Assembly: GCA_000733415.1 (NCBI GenBank)
Contig: KL662191.1
Coordinates: 2,803,015-2,867,014, forward strand
Length of the DNA: 64,000 nucleotides
Direction of reading: 5' to 3'
DNA from: [Leptolyngbya] sp. JSC-1
GTDB lineage: Bacteria > Cyanobacteriota > Cyanobacteriia > Elainellales > Elainellaceae
The translations under genes were made by a program, and so were the position numbers. Position 1 is the stretch's first letter. Each line of letters opens with the position of its first letter. The notes under the pieces are model-generated. The model searched no databases. It worked only from the letters and a program-made list of their open reading frames with translations, and was not told the origin of the DNA. Below, piece by piece: positions 44,291 through 52,879 of the stretch.

Positions 44291-45595
44291 ATGGATACAG
44301 CAATCAAATCCATCCACGCCAGAGAAATCTTAGATTCACGCGGCAATCCCACCGTTGAAGTGGATGTAGTTCTGGAAGACGGTAGCCTCGGACGGGCGGC
44401 GGTCCCATCTGGAGCCTCGACTGGTAGCCGCGAAGCAATGGAGCTACGCGATGGAGATGCCAGTCGCTATGGTGGTAAAGGTGTGCTGAAGGCGGTGAAC
44501 AACGTCAATACGCTAATTGCCGATGCGCTCAAGGGGGCTAATGGAGCCGACCAAGCCGCGGTAGACAACACCATGCTGGAACTCGACGGCACTGAGTACA
44601 AGTCGAAATTGGGGGCCAACGCAATTCTGGGCGTTTCGATGGCGGTAGCGCGGGCCGCGGCAATCGCTCAGGGACAATCCCTCTACCGCTATCTGGGAGG
44701 CGAAGACGCCCATCTGCTGCCCGTACCCTGCTTCAATGTGCTGAATGGCGGTGCCCATGCCGACAACAGCGTGGACTTTCAGGAATTCATGATTGCTCCA
44801 GTTGGTGCTGCCACCTTTAGTGATGCCATGCGGATGGGAGCCGATGCCTATCATGCCCTCAAGTCGGTGTTGAAACAAAAGGGTTACAGTACGGGCGTGG
44901 GCGATGAGGGGGGCTTTGCTCCTAACCTGAAGGCGAATGTGGAAGCAATCGAGCTGATTTTGGAAGGCATTGAAAAGGCTGGACTGCGGGCTGGTGAAGA
45001 TATGGCGATTGCGCTCGACCCCGCCACCAGCGAACTTTACCAAGAGGACGGCACCTATCTGTTCTACAAATCCGATCAGAGCCGCAAATCCTCTGAAGAG
45101 ATGATTGACCTGTGGGAAGGTTGGGTGAACCAATACCCGATTGTTTCGATCGAAGACGGCTTGGGCGAAAAGGACTGGGAAGGCTGGAAACTAATCACCA
45201 AGCGGCTTGGCGACCGCATTCAGCTTGTGGGCGATGATGCCTTTGTCACCAATCCCAAGATCATCAAGCAGGCGATTGCCGATGGCGTGGGCAACAGCAC
45301 CCTAATCAAGGTGAACCAAATCGGCTCGGTCAGCGAAACTTTGGCAGCGATTCGGGATTCCTTTGCTGGCGGCTACACCTGTATGGTCAGTCATCGCTCT
45401 GGCGAAACCCCAGATGACTTTATCGCCGATCTCGTGGTGGCGACCGGAACCGGCCAGATCAAGAGCGGTGCTCCCTGTCGTGGAGAACGGTTGGCCAAAT
45501 ACAATCAACTGCTGCGAATTGAGGCCGAATTGGGCAGTAAAGCCAGCTATGCGGGTGCCAATGCCTTTAAGCGCAAGCAGACCATCACTCGGTAG
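44291..45595 (+). CDS. eno: enolase
   Basis: Converts 2-phosphoglycerate to phosphoenolpyruvate in glycolysis; 434 residues, normal length. Clear signatures include AREILDSRGNPTVEVDV, AVPSGASTGSREAMELRDGD, NGGAHADNSVDFQEFM, VGDEGGFAPN, IEDGLGEKDWEG, LVGDDAFVTN, LIKVNQIGSVSETL and MVSHRSGETPDDFIADL. Mg-binding and catalytic Lys/Glu residues are all in place. AGGAG lies about nine bases before the ATG. Confidence 0.98.
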   Translation: MDTAIKSIHAREILDSRGNPTVEVDVVLEDGSLGRAAVPSGASTGSREAMELRDGDASRYGGKGVLKAVNNVNTLIADALKGANGADQAAVDNTMLELDGTEYKSKLGANAILGVSMAVARAAAIAQGQSLYRYLGGEDAHLLPVPCFNVLNGGAHADNSVDFQEFMIAPVGAATFSDAMRMGADAYHALKSVLKQKGYSTGVGDEGGFAPNLKANVEAIELILEGIEKAGLRAGEDMAIALDPATSELYQEDGTYLFYKSDQSRKSSEEMIDLWEGWVNQYPIVSIEDGLGEKDWEGWKLITKRLGDRIQLVGDDAFVTNPKIIKQAIADGVGNSTLIKVNQIGSVSETLAAIRDSFAGGYTCMVSHRSGETPDDFIADLVVATGTGQIKSGAPCRGERLAKYNQLLRIEAELGSKASYAGANAFKRKQTITR

Positions 45596-45614
45596 CGCCA
45601 GCAGCTAGCCTCTG

Positions 45615-45632
45615 GGGGTGGACACCCACCCC
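45615..45632 (+). terminator. GC-rich hairpin after eno
   Basis: Arms ggggtgg and ccacccc with an acac loop, starting 20 bases after the enolase stop. No strong T-run follows (attcaaattgctttct), so termination efficiency is uncertain. Confidence 0.45.
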
Positions 45633-45690
45633 ATTCAAATTGCTTTCTAAACTGCCTTGAATCTGCTTTTTAACGATCTTGAGGTCGGCT

Positions 45691-46752
45691 ATGAAAATTG
45701 CTGTTTTTAACACGCGCAAATACGATCGCCAGTTTTTGGATCGGGCCAATGCTAAGCGCGACCATGAGTTGATTTATCTGGAACCGCGCCTCGATGCAAC
45801 CACGGCAACTCTGGCAACAGGTGCAACAGCAGCCTGTATTTTCGTAAATGACACTGCCGATGCCCATACTCTGAAGCTTCTGGCATCAGAAGGGGTTCAA
45901 TACCTGCTGCTGCGCTGTACCGGCTTTAACCAGGTCGATCTCAAAGTGGCAGAGGAGGTTGGGATTAAAGTGGCGCGGGTGACTAACTATTCGCCCTATT
46001 CAGTGGCAGAACATGCGGTAGGCTTGGTGCTAATGCTGAATCGTAAACTGCATCGCGCCTTCAATCGAGTTCGAGATGATAATTTTGCCCTCGATGGCCT
46101 GATGGGATTTGACCTGCATGGTCGCACGGTGGGCGTAATTGGCACCGGCAAAATTGGCATGATTTTCGCTCAAATTATGCACGGATTCGGCTGCCAGTTG
46201 CTTGGCTATGACGCTTACCCTAACTCAGCTTTCGAGGCAATTGGTGCCGCCCGCTATGTCGAACTCTTTGAATTGCTAGAGAACTCAGATATTATCTCAC
46301 TACACTGCCCATTACTGCCCTCTACAGAACATATTATCAACACCAATGCCATCGACCAAATGAAACCAGGTGTGATGTTGATTAATACGAGCCGAGGTAA
46401 ATTGGTTGATACAAAATCTGTGATTGAAGGCATCAAGTCTGGGAAAATTGGCTATCTGGGCATTGATGTATACGAACAGGAAGATAATCTTTTCTTTGAA
46501 GACCTCTCGGATAGCGTGATTCAGGACGACACCTTTCAGTTGCTTCAGTCCTTTCCCAACGTAGTGATTACTGCCCATCAGGCATTTTTTACCGAAGATG
46601 CTCTCACTACCATTGCCGAAACTACCCTTTTCAACGCCGATTGCTTCGCCCAGGGTCAGCATTGCCCCAACGAGTTGAAGTTTGAGGAAAAGGTGATTCC
46701 TACCAGCAAACCCACTTTCTCGAAGAAATATAGCCGTAGTCAAAACAGTTAG
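45691..46752 (+). CDS. ldhA: D-lactate dehydrogenase (2-hydroxyacid dehydrogenase family)
   Basis: NAD-dependent reduction of pyruvate to D-lactate, a fermentation step; 353 residues. The nucleotide-binding loop is GVIGTGKIG, and the catalytic residues fall at the classical positions Arg235 (INTSRGKLVD), Glu264 (DVYEQED) and His296 (TAHQAFFT). The NTRKYD segment near the N terminus is typical of D-LDH rather than phosphoglycerate dehydrogenase. ATG 45691 follows GAGGT; a TTG twelve bases earlier is less likely. It lies 95 bases after enolase and may share its transcript. Confidence 0.93.
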   Translation: MKIAVFNTRKYDRQFLDRANAKRDHELIYLEPRLDATTATLATGATAACIFVNDTADAHTLKLLASEGVQYLLLRCTGFNQVDLKVAEEVGIKVARVTNYSPYSVAEHAVGLVLMLNRKLHRAFNRVRDDNFALDGLMGFDLHGRTVGVIGTGKIGMIFAQIMHGFGCQLLGYDAYPNSAFEAIGAARYVELFELLENSDIISLHCPLLPSTEHIINTNAIDQMKPGVMLINTSRGKLVDTKSVIEGIKSGKIGYLGIDVYEQEDNLFFEDLSDSVIQDDTFQLLQSFPNVVITAHQAFFTEDALTTIAETTLFNADCFAQGQHCPNELKFEEKVIPTSKPTFSKKYSRSQNS

Positions 46753-47549
46753 GACAGGTTCCAATCGCCAAGCTTATTCATTGGGTTCAGCGATCTCTAA
46801 GAGTGTCCTATCCGTTTCATCGGTTGCCATAGAAGTAAAAAGATAAACAAAATTGCCAAATTACGCCAGCATATTCTTATTTTATTACTGTTGTTTTACA
46901 TAAAGATGTATAGTTTGTAAACTTACGCATATTCAAAGGACATCACTAAGATTCCATAAGACAATTAAAGCATTAACTACAGCCAGGGAAGTTCTGCCTT
47001 TTGTCCGGTTGCTAATAGGATACGAATCCTGATTGGGTACAAATTCCATACATGTACGGACTAGTAAAATTTCCGGCCTTATGTTTGAGGGCGTCATACC
47101 AGAAGCTGAGATCTCTAGCCACATAAGAAGCATTTAGGTTCAGGTAGATAATTCTATCAATCCAAATCTGGATTGGTCTTGTCATTCCTATGGCTTGGAT
47201 AATCAGGAAACTTAGCAGTTTGCTATTAGCAATTGCTGTTGAATGCCGGTGGCAATTTGCAATTTGGCAGGATTTCTGATTGCCTCGAAACGAAATCCAT
47301 AAGAAGTTATATCAAATCCGGTTGATCAGCCTGAGTTCGCGCAGAGGCGTTTTACCAAAACGCCTGTATAACGCGGCATTTAAATTTAGGGCGTTTAGTC
47401 GGATTTGATATAATGACCAACTTCAAATAGCCCTTCAAAGGCTTAACAATATTGACTTCAGGACTTTCAGCTACCAATCGCTCAACCATTGAGTTTCATT
47501 CGATGTGAGCGTTGTTCAACTCATTCCACGATGTGTTCCCTAAAAAATT
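46753..47549. other. 800-base intergenic region with a miniature inverted-repeat element
   Basis: Holds the element at 47307-47413. The rest is AT-rich without a credible gene; a 66-residue minus-strand frame at 46933-47133 has no recognisable features. The promoter of the glycosyltransferase gene at 47550 must lie within or just after the element. Confidence 0.45.
47307..47413. mobile_element. miniature inverted-repeat element (107 bases)
   Basis: Exact 14-base terminal inverted repeats: ttatatcaaatccg at 47307-47320 and cggatttgatataa at 47400-47413. Inside is a perfect hairpin aggcgtttt-acc-aaaacgcct (47345-47365). There is no coding capacity. TA at both outer edges of the TATCAAATCCG core would fit insertion at a TA target by an IS630/mariner-type transposase, which is inference. 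Related arms occur at 63.5 kb. Confidence 0.78.
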
Positions 47550-48806
47550 ATGATGCAGTCCGCCAGGATGCTGGTGCAACCGTCTGGCAGCTTGCAGATA
47601 CCTCCTCTGTCTTCTCCTGCAAACTCTCAGCCTCCATCAGTATCACCAAGCAGCCAACCTCTCACCTTTTCATTAGTTATTCCAACTTACAACGAAAGCA
47701 AAAATATCCAACGCCTGATTCAATCCCTCAGTCAGCTTCTGGATCAGACTTTGCCTGGAGACTATGAACTGATTGTTGTGGATGATAACAGTCCAGACCG
47801 GACTTGGGAGATCGCCCAATCGCTGGTGCCAGAGTACCCTCAACTGCGGGTGATGCGACGGCAAGGAGAGCGGGGTCTTTCTACCGCCGTGATTCGCGGC
47901 TGGCAGGTTTCGAAGGGGCAAATTTTAGGGGTGATTGATGGGGACATGCAGCATCCACCTGAGGTTTTACTGCAACTGCTAGCGGCAATTCAGGGTGGTG
48001 CAGATTTAGCTGTTGCCAGCCGTCATGTCAAAGGGGGTGGTGTGAGCCGTTGGAGCATCACTCGCCGCATCCTATCACGAGGAGCACAGCTCTTAGGGTT
48101 AATAATATGCCCACAAGTCGTTGGGCGAGTGTCTGACCCCATGAGCGGCTATTTTATGCTGCGGCGTTCGGCCATTACCGGACAAATTCTTAGCCCGGTG
48201 GGCTATAAGATTCTGCTAGAGGTGATCGGGCGCGGCCAGATCGAAATGATTGCCGAAACAGGGTATGTGTTTCAGGAGCGACTTGAAGGAGCGAGCAAAG
48301 TCACTTGGAAGCAGTATGTCGAGTATTTGATTCACCTGGCTCGGTTGCGCTCTCGCGGTAGATTAGGCCGACTGCGCCAAAAATTCAACCTGCCGCTCAA
48401 ACGATTTATTCGATTTGGGCTAGTTGGCTTGAGCGGTGTTTTTGTTGATATGACTGTCCTCTATCTTCTCAGCGATCCGAGTACGTTGGGCTGGGAATTG
48501 ACGCGCAGTAAGATTATCGCGGCTGAAGTTGCCATCATTAACAACTTCCTTTGGAATGACCGCTGGACATTTGGTGATTTAGCTCGACACCAACCAACGT
48601 TTCGTAAACGCTTGAAGCGATTTTTGAAATTCAATCTGATTTGTTTAACAGGTCTGATTCTCAATGTCCTGATGCTCAATTTATTGTTCAACGTCTTTGG
48701 GTTGAATCGCTACTTGGCCAACTTGGTTGCCATCACAGCTGTTACTTTCTGGAACTTCTGGCTCAACTTGAAATTGAGCTGGCGTGTTACAGATGCACAA
48801 GATTAA
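47550..48806 (+). CDS. family 2 glycosyltransferase fused to a GtrA-like membrane domain (copy 1)
   Basis: Likely transfers a sugar from a nucleotide donor to a polyprenyl phosphate, as dolichol-phosphate mannose synthases do; 418 residues. The GT2 domain (about 38-260) has LVIPTYNES, VVDDNSPDRTWEI, GVIDGDMQHPPE and SDPMSGYFMLRRS. The C-terminal GtrA region (about 285-410) has four hydrophobic helices (FGLVGLSGVFVDMTVLYLL, IIAAEVAIINNFLWNDRWTF). The lipid-linked sugar would feed GT39-type transferases, and two such genes lie next to it. A near-identical copy lies inverted at 52880-54175. Two ATGs are adjacent; no SD is obvious. Confidence 0.9.
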   Translation: MMQSARMLVQPSGSLQIPPLSSPANSQPPSVSPSSQPLTFSLVIPTYNESKNIQRLIQSLSQLLDQTLPGDYELIVVDDNSPDRTWEIAQSLVPEYPQLRVMRRQGERGLSTAVIRGWQVSKGQILGVIDGDMQHPPEVLLQLLAAIQGGADLAVASRHVKGGGVSRWSITRRILSRGAQLLGLIICPQVVGRVSDPMSGYFMLRRSAITGQILSPVGYKILLEVIGRGQIEMIAETGYVFQERLEGASKVTWKQYVEYLIHLARLRSRGRLGRLRQKFNLPLKRFIRFGLVGLSGVFVDMTVLYLLSDPSTLGWELTRSKIIAAEVAIINNFLWNDRWTFGDLARHQPTFRKRLKRFLKFNLICLTGLILNVLMLNLLFNVFGLNRYLANLVAITAVTFWNFWLNLKLSWRVTDAQD

Positions 48807-48941
48807 GTCGCAGCCAACCGATTGATCATTCTGTACTAACAGTTTCGATTTAACACCAAGTCAATGCTTTCCTAAGCGTGTCTATCAAAATTGTCTGCAA
48901 TTTATCCTCTATTGTTCTCAAGGCATAAACTATTTTGCATC

Positions 48942-50701
48942 ATGTTTAAAGGTTATACCCATACTTTTCCTCAAATTAAACTGAGAGATTATAGCGCTCA
49001 GATATCACTACTGCTGCCAATCCTGGCCATCTTTTTACTCACCATAATGCTAGTATCTCCTCAGGGTGAATTTGCCCTCAATGATGATTGGATTCATGCT
49101 AAAGCAGTTCAGCGCTTGCTTGAAGAAGGTTACTATCGCGGTCATCCCTATGTTGCTGCCACTTTAGTAGCTCAGGCCTACTGGGGTGCTTTATTCTGTA
49201 AATTGTTTGGCTTTAGCTTCACTACATTGCGAATTTCAACATTGGTACTAGCTGTAATTGGAGCATGGGCTGTTGCTTGGAGTGGCCAAGCGATGGGATT
49301 ACGAAGAAGTTTAGCTGTTCTTTGTGGAATCTTATATGCAATTAATCCAATACTACTAAGTCTATCCTATAGTTTCATGACGGATATTCCCTTTTTGACA
49401 TTATCTGCGTTGTCAGGACTCTGCTTTTTGCATTTCTTTCGATACAACAAAACTCGCTTTATTACTTTGGGCAGTTCATTCGCTGTAGTTGGCTTTTTAT
49501 TCGCCAATTCGCTATTGCTGTACCTGTCGCCTTCGCAATTACATTAATAATTATCTGGTGGCGCAGCAGGTATCGCTTCAATATAACTGCTCTTGTAGCG
49601 TTGATTATCCCTTGGTTGGTAGGTGCGTTGCTCTATCTCTGGTTTGTCAGCATCAAAGAAAGTGGCACATCTATTTTGTTGGCTCCAAGGCATCCCTTTA
49701 TTGTCATTATTGAAGCAATTCGTCATTATCCAATTGCCTTATGCTACATGGGATTTTTTGCTTTACCTCTAGGGCTGGGCATTATTTGGCAAATTATTAA
49801 AAAGCATACTGGCTGGAACCATCAGTTATCAAACATGTTGTTGGGCTTCTGTATTGTTTCCTTCCTTAGCTTTGGGCTGCCCACACTACTCTATCAGCTC
49901 AGACCAGTCGAATGGTTAAAGCAATTTCCCTATCGAATGCCGCTGCTCACCTTTGATTATTTGTATGATCTGGCCGTTGGTAATCCGCACCTTCAAGACC
50001 GTTACCCTCTTCCCCCAATGCAGATTGGAGAAGTTTGGTGGATAATAACATTTGCATCAGTTGTAGTTGCTGGACTGTTTTGGATTAGTAGTGCACAGCT
50101 ATTCCGTTCCATCTGGAGTCTTCATGCTGAAACCACTCACTTTCAAGCCGAGACGAAACAGCGACTCTTTCTAGTCATCTGGTTTGCCGTTGCTCTAACT
50201 ATTATCTTCAGCCCTTGGCGACCTAGTGTAGATGATCGGTTGCTGATGCCAGGATTAGAGCCATTTATTCTGATGCTGGCTTATGAGCTTAATCGTTTTC
50301 GCCATCGCGTTGCGCTCAAAATTGTAGGAACTGGAACCATCCTACTCTACACCTTCAGTGTGTTGGGGCTTCAAAACCATTTCGCTTGGAATTTAGCTGT
50401 TTCAGAAGCTCAGAATAAGCTAATAAACACATACCAAATCTCACCGGGAATGATTCGCGGTACTGATACTTTCAACGGTTGGTATAATTCAGATAAGTAT
50501 ATGCAGATCTATAATACTAAAGACTTTTGGCAGGCTGGTCTTACGGGCTTAGGCCCTTGGACGTTTGACAATCAATTTATCATTACATCTCTTGACGCCC
50601 TAGAGGGGTACCGACCATTTGAGCAGTTTAACTACTTTACCTGGCTGGGAATGAAGCATCAAGCTATCACTGTGTTTAAACGTGACCAAAACTCAAATTG
50701 A
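48942..50701 (+). pseudogene. GT39 (PMT/ArnT-like) membrane glycosyltransferase, interrupted by a frameshift
   Basis: Family that moves sugars from polyprenyl-phosphate donors in the membrane. The first frame runs from ATG 48942 (MFKGYTHTFPQ) to a stop at 49547 and has the family Asp motif FALNDDWIHAKAVQRLLEEG and several TM helices. The homology then continues in the -1 frame, which is open from before 49502 to the stop at 50701. The crossing is at ggctttttattcgcc (49491-49505): reading one extra A after ttttta gives GFLIRQFAIAVPV, which suits this family. The combined product would be about 586 residues. It is either a true single-base loss, a sequencing error in a T/A run, or a rare recoding event. 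Confidence 0.75.
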
Positions 50702-51145
50702 TTGGTTCAGTGATTTGCAACTGCAATGATTTACTAGACCTCTTGCCTAAATGAGGTAAGCACGAAATCTAGAATAGTCGCATATGGCCTCACCCGTCAG
50801 AGGCGTATAAGTCGGAATAGAGGTCAAAGCATCACCGGCGACAAGCAACGTTCTGCTAAATGCATTTGAGCTACTCATAGGTCATGGCGGTTTCCTCCTT
50901 GATCTACTTCTATGCCTCTGTGTCTATCCATACAAGCGATCTAATTTGTCTTCTCGCCACCACTCCTTAATTTACATTTCGGCTTCACAATCATTCACAT
51001 CATGTTGTATCGTATGACCAATGAAGGATATAGACAGGAGGATTAGAAAATTGATGGCCTGATGTAGGCTAATGCCGTATTGGAATACTATTTCGGTAGA
51101 CGAGAAGTTGCTGAAATGGCTGTAAGCTATTCGTGACACTGCATT
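50702..51145. other. 440-base spacer with a possible small gene
   Basis: Lies between two convergent glycosyltransferase genes. It holds a short minus-strand frame with a strong SD (50747-50878, listed separately). No terminator hairpin with a T-run was identified for either convergent gene. Confidence 0.35.
50747..50878 (-). CDS. possible small protein, 43 residues
   Basis: The minus-strand frame from ATG 50878 (MSSSNAFSRTLLVAG) to TAG ends DYSRFRAYLI. An excellent SD, AAGGAGG at 50900-50894, lies eight bases before a different ATG at 50885, which opens a four-codon frame (MTYE) that overlaps the start of this one by ATGAGTAG. Thus the SD may serve translational coupling from a tiny leader, or a base loss has separated SD and frame. 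I recognise no family. Codon composition is unremarkable for the genome; it may be a remnant. Confidence 0.3.
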   Translation of the reverse strand: MSSSNAFSRTLLVAGDALTSIPTYTPLTGEAICDYSRFRAYLI

Positions 51146-52804
51146 TTAAGGAAGCTCCAAACTAAGCAATTTTGTCTCAGAGGTTGGCATTAGAGAAACT
51201 TCCTTAATTTGAAAAGGAGCTTGTTGCTTGGCCCAAGTGATTGCTGCGTCTGACGGATGAGGAAACAAAAAAATACGGCTAAATTGGGATAGCTCAACAT
51301 CTTCAGCCGGTCTAAAATCTTTAGGGTCAACCTGGACACTACAACTCACACAGGTCGGTTTGGTTAAGATCTTGACGTTGGGGTTAAGATATTGACTCAG
51401 GTACATAATATCCCAGCCGCTAGAGTCGGTTAACAGCAGGGGTTTCTCAGTTTCGTTGATAATACTCAAGGCGGCAAGATTGGTTTGCATTTCGTCTTTG
51501 TGGCCATTTAACCATGTGAACTGGGCCTGCCAAAGCGATAATGTATTGAGCAGCTGCGTTGATATAAAAATGGCTACCACGACTATCCAAATCCGTCGTT
51601 GCCATTGCTTCAAACTACCTTCAGTGAGTTGATAAGCAAATAAATGAGCAATCGCTAAGATAATGCCAAGGAAACAGGGTGTCAAATACTTGGGAATATT
51701 AGACATCCCACCTGTAGCTGCATGTCCACCTAGGGTTAAATCCTGAATTACCAAGCCAAGTGCGGTTGTGCCAACTAATGTAAAAATGAACAGCCACACT
51801 CTTTGAACCGTTGTTTGTAACAAAAAGTAGAAAGTATAGAGTACGAAGATCAGACAACCAACTGTAACCGAGTACTGCAGAATTTTCTCTACTGTGGAAG
51901 GATCTGCTGAAATATTTGGATCGTACAGTAGTTTTCCGGGTTGTCGTACCCATCCTCTAGCTAGCTCAGCCAAACTCAGTTTGACCGTATCTGTCTGACC
52001 AGACATTTGTTGCAGTTGTGCCCAGTTGAAAAATACAATCGCAACCCAAGGTATAAAAGCAATTATACCCACGGCTGAAGCCAGCACATAGGATAGAAAT
52101 CGTTTCTGAAAGCGAAATCTTTCCATCGAGAATACATAGATTGCATGACCAAAAGCAACGATAATAGATAGCAAGCCGGTATATAAGCTAAACGCTACAC
52201 TGAACGCATAGATTGCCCAACTGACCTGGTTTTTGATCCGCATTGCCTGCAACAGCGCCGCACTCATTAAAAGAATTGAAACAGTCCAGAGGCTATAGTG
52301 TCTCGCGTCCTGTGAAGCCATGAAATAAAATGGAGTGATTGCTAGAATCACTGTGGCTAGACTAGCAGTGAGGCGAGATTTGAATAATTCCATACTCAGC
52401 CAATAGATGCAGGGTAATCCAAACACGCTAATCAAGGCAGACCAACTACGTAGAATACCGATAGCTCCACCCCAGAGCTGTGCCCAAAGCTTGACGGTAA
52501 CAAAATAGAGTGGCGTTAGCTGGGGCTCTTCTTGAGCTAGTCCATTGATCGTATGCCAAATAGTTTTCTGAGGATTGGGCGTTTGATATTTTTGCAAATA
52601 CTCGATCCCAACTGGTCGCACATTGCTTGACAGATCCTGGACCAGTTCAGCCTCGGTATACCCCGAAACTCTTAAAGCTGTAAACACCTCATCATGAGTA
52701 GGAAATTTTTGATCGAGGTGAGTGAATCGTAGAAAAATGCTGAAAAGTGCTGCTAGGACAACGAGGCAAACGGTAGCTGTAAAAAAGCGATTCTTCCCAA
52801 TCAT
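51146..52804 (-). CDS. GT39 (PMT_2/ArnT-like) membrane glycosyltransferase
   Basis: Multi-pass transferase that uses a polyprenyl-linked sugar, 552 residues. The family Asp-Glu appears in FPTHDEVFTALRVSGYTE at the start of the first periplasmic loop, followed by at least nine hydrophobic segments (for example VCLVVLAALFSIFL, LATVILAITPFYFMASQDARHYSL). The C-terminal soluble part has SSGWDIMYLSQYLNP. An AAGGA lies eight bases before ATG 52804; ATG 52813 is an alternative. It is followed (downstream, minus strand) by no close gene; the GT2-GtrA copy 2 sits 67 bases upstream and is probably its sugar-donor partner in one operon. Confidence 0.88.
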   Translation of the reverse strand: MIGKNRFFTATVCLVVLAALFSIFLRFTHLDQKFPTHDEVFTALRVSGYTEAELVQDLSSNVRPVGIEYLQKYQTPNPQKTIWHTINGLAQEEPQLTPLYFVTVKLWAQLWGGAIGILRSWSALISVFGLPCIYWLSMELFKSRLTASLATVILAITPFYFMASQDARHYSLWTVSILLMSAALLQAMRIKNQVSWAIYAFSVAFSLYTGLLSIIVAFGHAIYVFSMERFRFQKRFLSYVLASAVGIIAFIPWVAIVFFNWAQLQQMSGQTDTVKLSLAELARGWVRQPGKLLYDPNISADPSTVEKILQYSVTVGCLIFVLYTFYFLLQTTVQRVWLFIFTLVGTTALGLVIQDLTLGGHAATGGMSNIPKYLTPCFLGIILAIAHLFAYQLTEGSLKQWQRRIWIVVVAIFISTQLLNTLSLWQAQFTWLNGHKDEMQTNLAALSIINETEKPLLLTDSSGWDIMYLSQYLNPNVKILTKPTCVSCSVQVDPKDFRPAEDVELSQFSRIFLFPHPSDAAITWAKQQAPFQIKEVSLMPTSETKLLSLELP

Positions 52805-52879
52805 GTTTCTCATCCTTGTTCAGAAAATTAGGCAAACCCCAGCCTTCTAAACTTCCCTGCTTCGAATTAGCCGTCCTCT

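Noticed and set aside
46933..47133. Minus-strand 66-codon frame
   Set aside because: No recognisable features or SD; adjoining sequence is repeat-bearing intergenic DNA.
49491..49505. Programmed -1 frameshifting as the main explanation of the GT39 break
   Set aside because: cttttta fits the slippery pattern poorly and no obvious stimulatory hairpin was seen directly downstream; a base loss or sequencing error is simpler.
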